Source of the DNA: Ralstonia pickettii DTP0602
Lineage (GTDB): Bacteria > Pseudomonadota > Gammaproteobacteria > Burkholderiales > Burkholderiaceae
Assembly: GCA_000471925.1 (NCBI GenBank)
Contig: CP006667.1
Coordinates: forward strand, 2,790,001-2,854,000
Direction: 5' to 3'
Length of the DNA: 64,000 bases
The notes under the pieces were generated by a model that was not told where the DNA came from, ran no database searches, and worked only from the letters and a program-made list of their open reading frames with translations. The translations under genes were made by a program, and so were the position numbers. Shown here piece after piece: positions 32,018-41,726 of the stretch (positions are counted from its first letter, which is position 1; each line of letters starts with the position of its first letter).

Positions 32018-34170
32018 CAGTCGGGCACCTGGACAGTAGAAGCGTTGACGGTAATCGCGTTGGCGGGCGTCGGCGAGGCCGCGAACGGCGGCACATTGGA
32101 CGGCAGCAGCGTCGGCGCGGTGGTGGTGTTGGAGCTGCCGCCGCGCGGCGTGGTGCGCACTACCTGCGACGGCGGCAGTGGCTTGTTGGCGGTCAGGTTG
32201 TCGTAGACCGCGTCGAGCGCGCGGATTACGTAGATGTGCAGCGGCACATAGCGATTGCTATAGCCCGACACCGCCCCGATGAAGGCATCGAAGTGCTGGG
32301 CGTTCTCGACCTCGACATAGGTCAGCTTGCTGGTATCGCCCTCCTGCCGCCGGTTGAAGCCGAGGTATGGTCGTGACGTGTGGTTGACCGGCAGCAGGCC
32401 GTCGCTGCGACCGTGCACGATCATCGCGGGCTTGCCGCGCAGGTTGCCCGAGCGCAGCGTCTGGGCGAGGCCGGATTGCAGCGCCTGTGACGGAGCGTCG
32501 GTACCCGTCAGCAACGCACGCAGGCAATTGGCGCCGTCGAAGTTCGCGTCGGTGCGCTGGGTCGAGACCGAGACCGACCGGCCGTTAAGGAAAGGCCCGT
32601 TGACCGGATCGCGGTCATTGATCAGCTGCACCGTGCTGGTGGGCGGCACGCCGTTGCCAGTGGCGAACATCGATGCCAGAGCCGCCGGCGCAATCACTGC
32701 CGGCTTGAAATCCGCCAGCGTCGTCGCAAAACTGTAGCCGCACAGGCGATCCGTCACGCTGGCCCGCGCGTACGAGTTGGCATAGGTGACCGAAATCGAG
32801 GCCGCTGTATCGAGCGCGGCGAGCGACGGATGGAGATCGTCCGATTCCGGCTCCCACCCCGCTGCATGCAGCGCAGCCAGTGCGCTGGCAGCCTGGTCGC
32901 CCAGTGTGCTCCCCGACACGATGTTCTTGTCCGCCAGCGTCTGGCAGCGATTGGCGAAATTAACGTTCTGGCCAAAGGCCGGCGCGAGGGTCAGGGCCGT
33001 CGCCTGCGACGCGCATAGCTGGAGTAGGTTGGCCGTGGTCATGTAGTCATAGAGGATGCGGCCCGAGGCACTGACGTTAGTGCTGCCGCGCTTGATCACG
33101 ACGCCGGTATCAGGCGGCATGTTCAGGTTTGGCTCACCCACCGCCACGCCGTCGATCAGGCCATCGGTATCCTGCTCGGCCGCGGCGACGGCAGCTCCAC
33201 CGCCGTTTGACACGCTTGAGGCAATGACCAGAATCTTGTCCTTGTCCATGCTGAACTGGCGAGTGCCATCGGCCGCCACCGCCCCGAAGCGGTCATTCAT
33301 GGCCCAGATGCCGAACTGGACCGCCTGCAGCGTGAACTTGCCCCAGTCCTTCTCCGGGTTCTGCTGCGAATGGGCGTGCTTGAAGGCCAGCCGGTGCGGC
33401 GCAGCGGCGGTAAAGTCTGCCAGCGAGATCACCCCTGGCTTCGCCGCGAACTGGGCGCTCTTGCTGGCTGCGGTGCGCGTGGCGCGAGTGCCGTCAATCA
33501 GCGGCACGGTGTCAGTGTCCAGGTCGTGTGGCGCGGCGCCTGTTCCCTTGTCGGTATAGGCCACGGCGCAGCCGCGCTTGAGACCCCACTCGCCGACGGC
33601 GATGGCGCCGTAGACGCCGCGCGATCCCGACGAGGTGGCTGTGATCATGCAAGGCTTCGCCGTATTGAACGTGTTCGGGATCTGCACCAGCATCGTCACA
33701 TTCTGATTGCCGGTGCCGTCGTCCGAATACGCCAGGTATTCCACACCCGCGATCTTGCCTTCGGAGGCGGTGACGTTACCCTGCGCATCCACGTTGGGGC
33801 CGTACAGCGAGCCGTAGCCGCCGCCGGACGTGGTATCGACGATGGCGCGGTAATTCGAATGAATCGCATAGCGCCGCAACTCGGCCGCGGTTGGTGAAGT
33901 CGGGTTGGCCGGCAGCGGCGCCGAGCTGCTGGCCAGGCCGTCCTTGCCGAGGCCAGCAGTCAGCAGGTCGTCGGTGGTGCCGTTGTAGCTGTTGACGGTG
34001 ACGGCGCCGACAAAGGCGGGCTTGGTGTTGGGGTTGCTGCCGTTGCTGTTGCTGTTCTTGTTGTCGCCGTCGCCCGAGCCGCAGGCGGCTGCGAGCATCG
34101 CTGCGCCAGTGGCCAGGACCGTGACTCCGAGGCGGCGCTGCCGCAGCGGCGGAATCTGCGTGGATTGCAT
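32017..34170 (-). CDS. phaY: D-(-)-3-hydroxybutyrate oligomer hydrolase
   Basis: A 717-residue protein of the 3HB-oligomer hydrolase family, which cuts short chains from polyhydroxybutyrate breakdown to monomer. A signal peptide ends in a lipobox (MLAAAC, Cys at 30), so it is probably an outer-membrane or periplasmic lipoprotein. A low-complexity Asn/Ser linker (about 36-50) follows. The nucleophile elbow is SVSNGGG with Ser at about 321, and there is a catalytic-type HGRSDGLLPV and NAQHFDAF region near the C terminus. The Pro/Thr-rich C-terminal tail is family-typical. The gene ends one base into the MaoC start. Confidence 0.93.
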   Translation of the reverse strand: MQSTQIPPLRQRRLGVTVLATGAAMLAAACGSGDGDNKNSNSNGSNPNTKPAFVGAVTVNSYNGTTDDLLTAGLGKDGLASSSAPLPANPTSPTAAELRRYAIHSNYRAIVDTTSGGGYGSLYGPNVDAQGNVTASEGKIAGVEYLAYSDDGTGNQNVTMLVQIPNTFNTAKPCMITATSSGSRGVYGAIAVGEWGLKRGCAVAYTDKGTGAAPHDLDTDTVPLIDGTRATRTAASKSAQFAAKPGVISLADFTAAAPHRLAFKHAHSQQNPEKDWGKFTLQAVQFGIWAMNDRFGAVAADGTRQFSMDKDKILVIASSVSNGGGAAVAAAEQDTDGLIDGVAVGEPNLNMPPDTGVVIKRGSTNVSASGRILYDYMTTANLLQLCASQATALTLAPAFGQNVNFANRCQTLADKNIVSGSTLGDQAASALAALHAAGWEPESDDLHPSLAALDTAASISVTYANSYARASVTDRLCGYSFATTLADFKPAVIAPAALASMFATGNGVPPTSTVQLINDRDPVNGPFLNGRSVSVSTQRTDANFDGANCLRALLTGTDAPSQALQSGLAQTLRSGNLRGKPAMIVHGRSDGLLPVNHTSRPYLGFNRRQEGDTSKLTYVEVENAQHFDAFIGAVSGYSNRYVPLHIYVIRALDAVYDNLTANKPLPPSQVVRTTPRGGSSNTTTAPTLLPSNVPPFAASPTPANAITVNASTVQVPD

Positions 34171-34295
34171 GTCACCCTCCTTCTGTCGCCCCGCAAAGGG
34201 GGGCAGTCGAGACGTTCGTCAAATGGAAGACTGCGGAGACTGCGAGACTTCGGCAATGCGAAAAGACAGAAACGGCCGGCGCGATGCGCCACGCC

Positions 34296-35840
34296 TCAGC
34301 CGGGAAACCTGGTGCGCAGCTTGTGCTTTTCCACCTTGCCTGACGGCGTGCGCGGCAGTGCGTCGAGAAACCGCACGTGGCGCGGCACCTTGTAGCCGGC
34401 CAGTTGCGCCTTGCAGTGGGCGATGACCTGGGCTTCGTCCAGCGTGGCGCCCGGACGCAGCACCACCAGCGCCATGCCGACCTCACCCCAGCGCGCATCG
34501 GCGGTGCCGATCACCGCGGCCTCGGCCACGCCGGGGAGCTGGAACAGCACGTTCTCGACCTCGGCCGGATAGACGTTCTCGCCGCCGGAAATAAACATGT
34601 CCTTGGCCCGGTCGACGATGTAGTAGTCGCCCTCCTCGTCGCGATACGAGATATCGCCGGAATGCAGCCAGCCGTCGCGGAGCGCGGCAGCCGTCGCTTC
34701 GGGCATGTTCCAGTAGCCCGGCGTCACGCCAGGGCCCTTGATCAGCAACTCGCCGCGCTCGCCGGGACCCGCGTCCACGCCCAGCGGATCGACGATGCGC
34801 GTGAGCATCGACCCGACCGGCTTGCCGATGGTGCCGATCTTGCGGCGCGCAGTTTCCTCGTCGCAGACGAACACCGTCGGGCCCGTCTCGGTCATGCCGA
34901 AGCCGAAGCAGATGGTCACGCCCTTGGCCAGGTAGGCTTCCAGCAGCGGCTTCGGCACCGGCGAGCCGCCCGCCGACATATTGCGCACGCCGCCAAAATC
35001 CGCCTGCGCAAAGCGCGGGTGCTGGCTCAGGAACAGGTAGACGGCGGGCACCGCAAAGAACATCGTGATGCCCTTGCCGGAGGCCCGGTCGAGCCTGTCG
35101 AGCACGACCTGTGGCTCGAACTGGCGCATGATGTGCACCGTGCCGCCGGCATGCAGCACCGGGTTGGCGTACAGGTTCAGCCCGCCGGTATGGAAGAACG
35201 GCAGCACGTTGAGGAACACGTCGTCGCGCGTGATCTTGTTGGCCAGCATGGCGTTGACGGCGTTGAAGAACACCATGCCATAGGTCTGGATCACGCCCTT
35301 GGGCTTGCCGGTGGTGCCGGAGGTGTAGAGCAGGTGCCAGACCTCGGACTCATCGCGGCACGGCATCTCGATAATGCGGCCGGAAGCGGCATCGAGCACC
35401 GCCTCGTACTCGGTCCAGCCGCCGGGCACGTCGGCGGCCTCGTCGTCCGCCAGGTGCAGCACCGTGCGCAGCGGCACTGTGCGCGCCAGCTCAGCCGCCA
35501 CGGCGAGGAAGCCGTCGCCGGCTACCAGCACCTCGGGCGTGCAGTCCTGCAGGATCGGCAGCAGTTCCGCCGCCGGCAGGCGCCAGTTCAGGCAGACCAT
35601 CACCATGCCGGCCTTGGCGCAGCCGTACAGCATCTCGAAGTAGTCCGAGCTGTTGTGCGCCAGCACCGCGACGCGCGCGCCGGGCGCCAGGCGCAGGCCC
35701 TCGGTCAGGTATTCGGCGAAGCGGCTTGCGCGCTCGTCGAAATGGCGATATGTGACATGGCGGCCGGTCTCGACGTCCACCAGCGCCACCTTGTCGGGAA
35801 ATTGCTGCGCGTTCTTGTGCAGCCAGTCGATGACGTACAT
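34296..35840 (-). CDS. Acyl-CoA synthetase (AMP-forming)
   Basis: A 514-residue ANL-superfamily ligase that activates a carboxylic acid to its CoA thioester with ATP. It has the P-loop motif YTSGTTGKPKGV (about 172-183), the A5 motif FGFGMTETGP and the C-terminal hinge and lysine DRAKDMFISGGENVYP and PSGKVEKHKL. The substrate is not evident; medium-chain fatty or aromatic acids are plausible. ATG at 35840 has GGAGG upstream. It starts 17 bases after livM, so its acid is probably imported by the neighbouring Liv-type transporter. Confidence 0.9.
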   Translation of the reverse strand: MYVIDWLHKNAQQFPDKVALVDVETGRHVTYRHFDERASRFAEYLTEGLRLAPGARVAVLAHNSSDYFEMLYGCAKAGMVMVCLNWRLPAAELLPILQDCTPEVLVAGDGFLAVAAELARTVPLRTVLHLADDEAADVPGGWTEYEAVLDAASGRIIEMPCRDESEVWHLLYTSGTTGKPKGVIQTYGMVFFNAVNAMLANKITRDDVFLNVLPFFHTGGLNLYANPVLHAGGTVHIMRQFEPQVVLDRLDRASGKGITMFFAVPAVYLFLSQHPRFAQADFGGVRNMSAGGSPVPKPLLEAYLAKGVTICFGFGMTETGPTVFVCDEETARRKIGTIGKPVGSMLTRIVDPLGVDAGPGERGELLIKGPGVTPGYWNMPEATAAALRDGWLHSGDISYRDEEGDYYIVDRAKDMFISGGENVYPAEVENVLFQLPGVAEAAVIGTADARWGEVGMALVVLRPGATLDEAQVIAHCKAQLAGYKVPRHVRFLDALPRTPSGKVEKHKLRTRFPG

Positions 35841-35857
35841 GCGCGAGCCTCCGCTGC

Positions 35858-36934
35858 TCAGGTTGCCACGTCCTGCACGGTGTTGTTGCCGCGCAGCCGT
35901 CCCACTACGCCCTGAGGGAAATAGTAGACGCTCAGGATAAACAGCAGGCCCAGCCACAGCAGCCAGCGGTCCGGATGCAGCAGCGACGACAGCAGCGGCA
36001 GCGCCGAGGTGGCGTCGCTGGCCAGTTTCATCACGTCCTGCAGGTAGGTCTGCGCCACCAGGAACAGCACCGTGCCGATCACCGCGCCGTAGAGCGTGCC
36101 CATGCCGCCGATCACCACGATCAGCAGGATATCGACCATGATCTCGAACGACAGCGAGGTGTCTGGTCCGTTATAGCGCAGCCACAGCGCCATCAGCACG
36201 CCGGCCAATGTGGCGAACATCGCAGACAGCACCGTCGACACTGTGCGGTAGACCACGGTGCGGTAGCCGATCGCTTCGGCCCGGAAGTCGTTTTCGCGGA
36301 TCGCTTGCAGTACGCGCCCGAAGGGGGAGTTGACGATGCGCAGCAGCACCAGGAACAGCACCACCGCGCCGGCGAACACCAGGTAGTAGCTCAGCAGCTT
36401 GCCGGTCAGCGGCACGCCGAGCCACTCGGCATCGCCCAGCGAAAAGCCCGGCCGCAGCACCTCGGGCACCTTGAAGGTCAGCCCGTCCTCGCCGCCGGTC
36501 CATTCCGACAGCTGCGACACCAGCGTGGCAAAGGCGGTCGCCACCGCCAGCGTGATCATGGCGAAGAAGATCGCGCGAACCCGCAGCGAGAATAGCCCGA
36601 TCAAAAAGGCCAGCAGCGCCGATACTGCCAGCGCGCCCACAGTGCCCGCCAACAGCGCGCCCCACCCCGGCTCCATGCGCGACATCGCGATCGCCACGCC
36701 ATAGCCGCCGATGCCGAAGAACATGGTATGGGCGAAGGAGACGATGCCGGTATAGCCCAGCAGCAGGTCATAGCTGGCCACCAGCACCACGAAGATGCAG
36801 ATCTTGGCCGCCATGTTCAGCGCGCGCGCGCCGGGAAATGCGAACGGGGCGCACGCCAGCGCCACCAGGATCACCAGCAGGATCACTGTCAGCACGCGGC
36901 TGCGCGGCAGGTCGCCGGAGAGAAGTCGGAGCAT
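35858..36934 (-). CDS. livM: Branched-chain-type ABC transporter permease LivM
   Basis: A 358-residue permease with about ten hydrophobic segments and the LivM motif YTGIVSFAHTMFFGIGGYGVAI and VIGGMGTLYGAVIGTVLF, the domain that contacts the ATPases. It pairs with LivH. The substrate of this system is unlikely to be Leu/Ile/Val, because the operon also contains an acyl-CoA ligase and an enoyl-CoA hydratase. Sixteen bases separate it from livH. Confidence 0.92.
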   Translation of the reverse strand: MLRLLSGDLPRSRVLTVILLVILVALACAPFAFPGARALNMAAKICIFVVLVASYDLLLGYTGIVSFAHTMFFGIGGYGVAIAMSRMEPGWGALLAGTVGALAVSALLAFLIGLFSLRVRAIFFAMITLAVATAFATLVSQLSEWTGGEDGLTFKVPEVLRPGFSLGDAEWLGVPLTGKLLSYYLVFAGAVVLFLVLLRIVNSPFGRVLQAIRENDFRAEAIGYRTVVYRTVSTVLSAMFATLAGVLMALWLRYNGPDTSLSFEIMVDILLIVVIGGMGTLYGAVIGTVLFLVAQTYLQDVMKLASDATSALPLLSSLLHPDRWLLWLGLLFILSVYYFPQGVVGRLRGNNTVQDVAT

Positions 36935-36950
36935 GGTCGTATTCCTCCCG

Positions 36951-37976
36951 TTAGCGCCGCGCCACCGGGAACAGCCCTTGCGGGCGCCACAGCAGGATCA
37001 GCATCATCAGCAGGATGTTGGAGAACAGAGCAACCTTGGGAAACAGGAAGCCGGTGTAGTTGGCCATCAGGCCCACCAGCAGCGCGCCGACGAAGCAGCC
37101 GGTGGTCGAACCCAATCCGCCGATGATGATGACGATAAAGATCAGCACATTGACCTGCGCGCCGATCGCCGCGGTGATGTTCTGCTGGTACAGGCCCCAC
37201 AGCACCCCGCCCAGCCCTGCGAGCCCGGCGCCCACGACGAACACGCCGATAAACAGCCGCCGGATGCGGTAGCCGAGCGCCTCCACCATCTCGCGGTTCT
37301 CCACGCCTGCGCGGATCAGCAGGCCGATGCGGGTGCGGTTGAGCAACAGCAGCATGGCGATGAAGATCACCAGTCCCAGCGCCATCGCGATCAGCCGGTA
37401 TTTCTCGATGGCGGCATCGCCCAGCAGCACCGCGCCGCGGAACGTGGTCGGCACCTGCAGCGCGATGGTCTCCGGGCCCCAGATCGCCTTGATCAGCTGC
37501 TCGGCCACGATCATGCCGCCCATCGTGATCAGGATCTGCTTCAGGTGCTGGCCGTAGACGGGGCGCACTACCACGCGTTCGAAGAAGAGTCCGACTGCGC
37601 CGGCTGCGACCATCGCTGCGATGATCGCGAGCGCGAACACGGACAGGTTCAGCGCCAGGCTGTCGGCCTCGACCCAGCCTGCCAGCGGTAGCAGCACCGA
37701 GGCCGCGACATAGGCACCCAGCGCGATAAAAGCACCATGGCCGAAGTTGAGCACGTCCATCAGGCCGAACACGAGCGTCAGACCGGACGACACCACGAAG
37801 ATGATCATCCCCATCGCCAGCCCGGCGATGGTCAGCGTGAGCCAGGTCGATGGGCTGCCCACCAGCGGAAAGGCCAGCAGCATCAGCAATGGCGCCAGTG
37901 CCAGCGGGGTCCAGTCGAGGCGGACCTTCGGCAGGTCGGCCGGGGTGGCGCTTGGTATGGTCGTAGTTGTTGTCAT
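36951..37976 (-). CDS. livH: Branched-chain-type ABC transporter permease LivH
   Basis: A 341-residue permease with about eight hydrophobic segments. It contains LTLVFGLMDVLNFGHGAFIALGAY, the LivH signature, and IIGGLGSTTGCFVGALLVG near the C terminus. A polar 20-residue N terminus precedes the first helix. ATG at 37976 was chosen; the frame extends 32 unrelated codons. It follows livF after 107 bases. Confidence 0.92.
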   Translation of the reverse strand: MTTTTTIPSATPADLPKVRLDWTPLALAPLLMLLAFPLVGSPSTWLTLTIAGLAMGMIIFVVSSGLTLVFGLMDVLNFGHGAFIALGAYVAASVLLPLAGWVEADSLALNLSVFALAIIAAMVAAGAVGLFFERVVVRPVYGQHLKQILITMGGMIVAEQLIKAIWGPETIALQVPTTFRGAVLLGDAAIEKYRLIAMALGLVIFIAMLLLLNRTRIGLLIRAGVENREMVEALGYRIRRLFIGVFVVGAGLAGLGGVLWGLYQQNITAAIGAQVNVLIFIVIIIGGLGSTTGCFVGALLVGLMANYTGFLFPKVALFSNILLMMLILLWRPQGLFPVARR

Positions 37977-38083
37977 GTGTCTCGTCCTGCCGCGGCACGT
38001 CGTCCCGCGCGCTGTGCTACCAACCGCTGAGTGTGTGCTCCCTCTCCCGCAAGCGGGAGGGGGAGAAAACAATCGGTTCGGTG

Positions 38084-38824
38084 TTACTGGTGCGCTGCCA
38101 GCGACAGCCCCAACAGCTTCTGCTGCAGGGACTCGTCGTCAGCCAGCGCCGCCATCGAGCCGGTATGCACCGTCCGCCCGTCATCCATCACCGCCACCGT
38201 ATCCCCCACCGACTTCGCCATACTGAAGTTCTGCTCCACCAGCAGGATCGAGACCTCGGTCTGCTTAAGTTCGCGGAACACGTGGATCATGTTCTGGATG
38301 ATGGCCGGCGCCAGGCCCTTGGTGGGCTCGTCCACGATCAGCAGCTTGCGCGGCTCGATGATGGCGCGCGCCACCGACAGCATCTGCTTCTGGCCGCCCG
38401 ACAGCACGCCGGCGCGCTGGTGCCAGAAGGTCTTCAGCGCCGGGAACATGCGGAACACCCAGTCCAGCCGGCGCTCGTCGATGGCACCGGTGCGCGCGGC
38501 CAGCCGCATGTTCTCGGCCACGGTCAGGTCGGAAAACACGCTCATGTTCTCCGGCACGTAGGCAATGCCCGCTTGCGCGATCGCGGGCGTACTGTGGCGC
38601 GTGATGTCGGCGCCGTCGAACGTCACCGTGCCGGCGCTCGCCTGCCACAGGCCCATGATGGTGCGTAGCGTGGTGGTCTTGCCTGCGCCGTTGCGCCCAA
38701 GCAGCATCGTCACCCCGCCGCGCGGCACGTCGAAGCTGACGCCGTGCAGGATGTGGTACGGGCCGATATGGGTCTGCACGCCATGCAGCCGCAGGATGGG
38801 CGCCGCGTTCCGTGGCTCAGCCAT
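38084..38824 (-). CDS. livF: ABC transporter ATP-binding protein LivF
   Basis: A 246-residue ATPase: Walker A GRNGAGKTT, signature LSGGQKQMLSVARAI, Walker B LLIVDEPTKGLAP and the H-loop VEQNFSMA, the LivF pattern. It overlaps the livG stop by eight bases, so translation is coupled. With LivG it powers the LivH/LivM channel. Confidence 0.94.
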   Translation of the reverse strand: MAEPRNAAPILRLHGVQTHIGPYHILHGVSFDVPRGGVTMLLGRNGAGKTTTLRTIMGLWQASAGTVTFDGADITRHSTPAIAQAGIAYVPENMSVFSDLTVAENMRLAARTGAIDERRLDWVFRMFPALKTFWHQRAGVLSGGQKQMLSVARAIIEPRKLLIVDEPTKGLAPAIIQNMIHVFRELKQTEVSILLVEQNFSMAKSVGDTVAVMDDGRTVHTGSMAALADDESLQQKLLGLSLAAHQ

Positions 38825-39680
38825 GGTTTCCCTCCTCCTCCGCCATGCCCAGGTAGGCCTGCTGCACCACCGGCGAAGCGATCACCTCGGCCGGGTCGCC
38901 GTCGGCCACCAGCGTGCCGTTGTGCAGCACGATGATGCGGTCGGCCAGCGAGCGCACCACGTCCATCTTGTGCTCGACCAGCAGCACGGTCTTGCTGCGG
39001 TCCTGGCGAATCTCGCGGATCAGGTCCAGGATCACCGGCACTTCATCGACGCTCATGCCCGCGGTGGGTTCGTCGAACATGAACACGCGCGGCTGCAGCG
39101 CCAGCAGGATGCCGACCTCCAGCTTGCGCTGGTCGCCGTGCGGCAGCGACGCCACCGTCAGGTGCTGCTTGCCGGCCAGCGCCACGCGCTCCAGGATCGC
39201 CAGCGCCTGCGCGCGCACGTCGCGGTGGCTGGTCCACATCGAGAACAAGTCGATGCCGCGCTGCTGGCGCGCCTGCACCGCCAGCCGCACGTTCTCCAGT
39301 ACGGAAAGCTGTGGGAACAGGCTGGTCAGCTGGAAGGCCCGGCCGATGCCGCGCCGGGTCTTCTGCGACACCGGCAGGCGCGTCACGTCCTCGCCGTCGA
39401 GCAGGATCTGGCCGGCGGTGGGCGGCAGCTGGCCCGAGATCAGGTTGAAGTACGTGGTCTTGCCCGCGCCGTTGGGGCCGACAATGCAGGTCAGCTCGCC
39501 GGGCCGGAACGCGCACGATACCGCGTTGACGGCCACATGGCCGCCGAAGCGGATGGTCAGCTCGCGCGTTTCCAGCAACGGCTGCGCGCCGGCCGCCGTC
39601 GCGGTGCTGCCGCGCTGGCCGGCCGGCTGCGGTGGCACCGGCGCGGCCACTGTGCGGGCGGAAGAAGCAGGCGCGTTCAT
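38817..39680 (-). CDS. livG: ABC transporter ATP-binding protein LivG
   Basis: A 287-residue ATPase with an Ala/Pro-rich N-terminal extension of about 30 residues, Walker A GPNGAGKTT, signature-region LPHGDQRKLEVGILLAL and Walker B VFMFDEPTAGMS. The degenerate signature LPHGDQRK, rather than LSGGQ, is usual for LivG. It starts one base before the binding-protein stop ends. Confidence 0.93.
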   Translation of the reverse strand: MNAPASSARTVAAPVPPQPAGQRGSTATAAGAQPLLETRELTIRFGGHVAVNAVSCAFRPGELTCIVGPNGAGKTTYFNLISGQLPPTAGQILLDGEDVTRLPVSQKTRRGIGRAFQLTSLFPQLSVLENVRLAVQARQQRGIDLFSMWTSHRDVRAQALAILERVALAGKQHLTVASLPHGDQRKLEVGILLALQPRVFMFDEPTAGMSVDEVPVILDLIREIRQDRSKTVLLVEHKMDVVRSLADRIIVLHNGTLVADGDPAEVIASPVVQQAYLGMAEEEGNHG

Positions 39681-40867
39681 CAGCGGTGATTGCGCACGGG
39701 CACGTTCATTTCCTCCGGCCTGATCTCGCGCACGAGCTCAGGCACGCCCCAGGCAAAGGCCGGATCGACCTTGATCTTGAAGTGGTACATCGACTGCATG
39801 GCCTGGTGATCCTCCTTGCGGAAGGTCATCTTGCCCTTGGGCGTGTCGAACGACATGCCCTCCATCGCCGTGATGAGCTTGTCGGTGCCAGTGTCGCCGT
39901 TGGTCTTCTTCAGCGCCTCGACCAGCGCAATGCCCGCGGTCATGCCGCCAGCGGTGAAGAAGTCGGGCGGCGACTTGAACTTGCTGTAGTGGTTGGACAC
40001 CAGCCACTCGTTGGCCTTGTTCTTCGGGATGCCGAAGTAGTAGTACGTGGCCCCTTCCATGCCGGGGAAGTTCTTGTAGCTGGTCATCGCCGGCAGGATA
40101 TTGCCGCCGGTGGCGATCTCGATGCCGTAGCGCTTGGGATCCAAGTCGGCGATCTTGAACGGGTTGCCGGCGCCGGCCCAGATGATGAAGATCACCTTGC
40201 GGCCGGGCTTGTCCTTGAGCGCATCGAACAGGCGCTGCGCGCCGGCGGTGAAGTCGGTGGTGTTGGTCGGCAGGTATTCCTCGTGGACGATCTTGGCGTT
40301 CTTCAGCGCGCCCTTGAACGCCTTGACGCCGTCGCGGCCGAAGGCGTAGTCCTGCGCCAGCGTGGCGATTGTCACGCCAGGCTTGTCCAGCGCCACCGCG
40401 TTGGAGATTGCGTCCTGCGACGAGTTGCGGCCGGTGCGGAAGATATAGCGGTTCCACTTGTCGCCGGTGATGGAGTCGGCGACGGCGGGCTCGACCAGCA
40501 GCACCTTCTTGTATTCCTCGGCCACCGGCAGCATCGCCAGCGCGGTGCCGGAAGAGGTCGGGCCGACCGCGATATCGGCGCGGTCGTCGCTGTAGGCAGC
40601 GGCGAGCTGCGCCTTGGCCACGTCCGGCTTGCCCTGGGTGTCCTTCTCGATCACCACCAGCTTGTTGCCATTGACGGTCATGGTGCCGTTGGTGGCGTAC
40701 TCCAGCCCCATTATCAGGCCGGTCTGGGTCTGCTTGGCGTAGGCCTCGAGCGCGCCGGTCTTGTCGTAGACGTGGGCGATGCGGATGTCTTTCGCCAGCG
40801 CCGCGCCGGCGGCGAGCAGCGCGGCCGCCATGACCATGGCTCGTAGGGTGTGGGTGTTGCGTTGCAT
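39680..40867 (-). CDS. ABC transporter substrate-binding protein (LivK-like)
   Basis: A 395-residue periplasmic binding protein with a signal peptide cleaved after AALA (about residue 24). The mature protein begins KDIRIAHVYDKTGALEAYAKQ and belongs to the type I fold (Peripla_BP_6) used by Liv and aromatic-acid importers. The N-terminal GAGG-like site differs from amino-acid-binding LivK proteins and is closer to those for aromatic or acyl compounds, in line with the ligase and hydratase nearby. ATG at 40867 has GAGGAGG eight bases upstream. Confidence 0.9.
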   Translation of the reverse strand: MQRNTHTLRAMVMAAALLAAGAALAKDIRIAHVYDKTGALEAYAKQTQTGLIMGLEYATNGTMTVNGNKLVVIEKDTQGKPDVAKAQLAAAYSDDRADIAVGPTSSGTALAMLPVAEEYKKVLLVEPAVADSITGDKWNRYIFRTGRNSSQDAISNAVALDKPGVTIATLAQDYAFGRDGVKAFKGALKNAKIVHEEYLPTNTTDFTAGAQRLFDALKDKPGRKVIFIIWAGAGNPFKIADLDPKRYGIEIATGGNILPAMTSYKNFPGMEGATYYYFGIPKNKANEWLVSNHYSKFKSPPDFFTAGGMTAGIALVEALKKTNGDTGTDKLITAMEGMSFDTPKGKMTFRKEDHQAMQSMYHFKIKVDPAFAWGVPELVREIRPEEMNVPVRNHR

Positions 40868-40943
40868 TGCTGCCTCCTCGATTCGGTCTCGTTTGTGTTT
40901 GTTGGGCTGAAACCTGCTGCAACTGCGTGGGGGTGTTGCTTTG

Positions 40944-41726
40944 CTATTCGCGCGCGCGGCCTGCAAGGAAGTGCCGCATGCCCTCCGCCGTCTCGGCACT
41001 CGCCACCTGTGCGACGAAGGCCACGCGCTCACGCTGCAGGCCCGCTGCCAGCGCGTCGGCATCCCAGCGCAGCAATGCGCGCGTGTGCGCGACGCTGCCG
41101 GGCACCTTGGCCGCGATGCCGCGTGCCAGCGCGATGGCCTCGGCCTCCGCCGATCCCGGCGCCGCCAGCGCGGCCGCTATGCCGTGCGTGAGCGCATCCG
41201 GCGCGGCCACGATCGTATTGTTCAATTGCCAGGCGCGCGCCCGCGGCGCGCCGACCAGTTGCGGCAGCATCGCGGTCCAGCCGCCGTCCGGGCTGAAGCC
41301 GACTACGGTGTAGAACGGCGCAATACGCGCATCCTGCGCCAGCACCGCCATGTCGCACGCCAGAACCAGGCCGAGCGAGCCACCGGTGAGCCAGCCTTCC
41401 ACCGCCGCCACCATCGGGCAGCGCAGCGCGGCAATGCGCAGGATCGACCGGTTCAGCAGCGCCAGCAGCCGGTCCGCATATTCCGCAATGCCATCACCCT
41501 GGTCGGCAAAGGCGGCCACATCGCCGCCGGTCGAGAAGTTCGGTCCCGCATGGGTCAGCACCGCCACGCGGATCGACGGGTCGGCCTCGATTTCATCCAG
41601 CGCGTCGAGCAGCGCCTCCAGCAACTCGGGCACCAGGCTGTTGTGCCGCTGCGGCCGGTTCAGGCGCAGCAGCGCCACGCCGTCGGCGCAATCCAGCAGG
41701 ACCAACGGCTCGCCGTGCGTGCTCAT
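40944..41726 (-). CDS. Enoyl-CoA hydratase/isomerase family protein
   Basis: A 260-residue crotonase-fold protein. The oxyanion segments GPNFSTGGDVAAFADQ (about 60-75) and EGWLTGGSLGLVLACDMAVLAQ (about 108-129) are visible. The usual pair of catalytic glutamates of true hydratases is not clear: the second position reads YTVVGFSPDGGW. It may therefore be an isomerase or hydrolase. It overlaps the TetR stop by four bases, so it is the first enzyme gene under that regulator. Confidence 0.85.
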   Translation of the reverse strand: MSTHGEPLVLLDCADGVALLRLNRPQRHNSLVPELLEALLDALDEIEADPSIRVAVLTHAGPNFSTGGDVAAFADQGDGIAEYADRLLALLNRSILRIAALRCPMVAAVEGWLTGGSLGLVLACDMAVLAQDARIAPFYTVVGFSPDGGWTAMLPQLVGAPRARAWQLNNTIVAAPDALTHGIAAALAAPGSAEAEAIALARGIAAKVPGSVAHTRALLRWDADALAAGLQRERVAFVAQVASAETAEGMRHFLAGRARE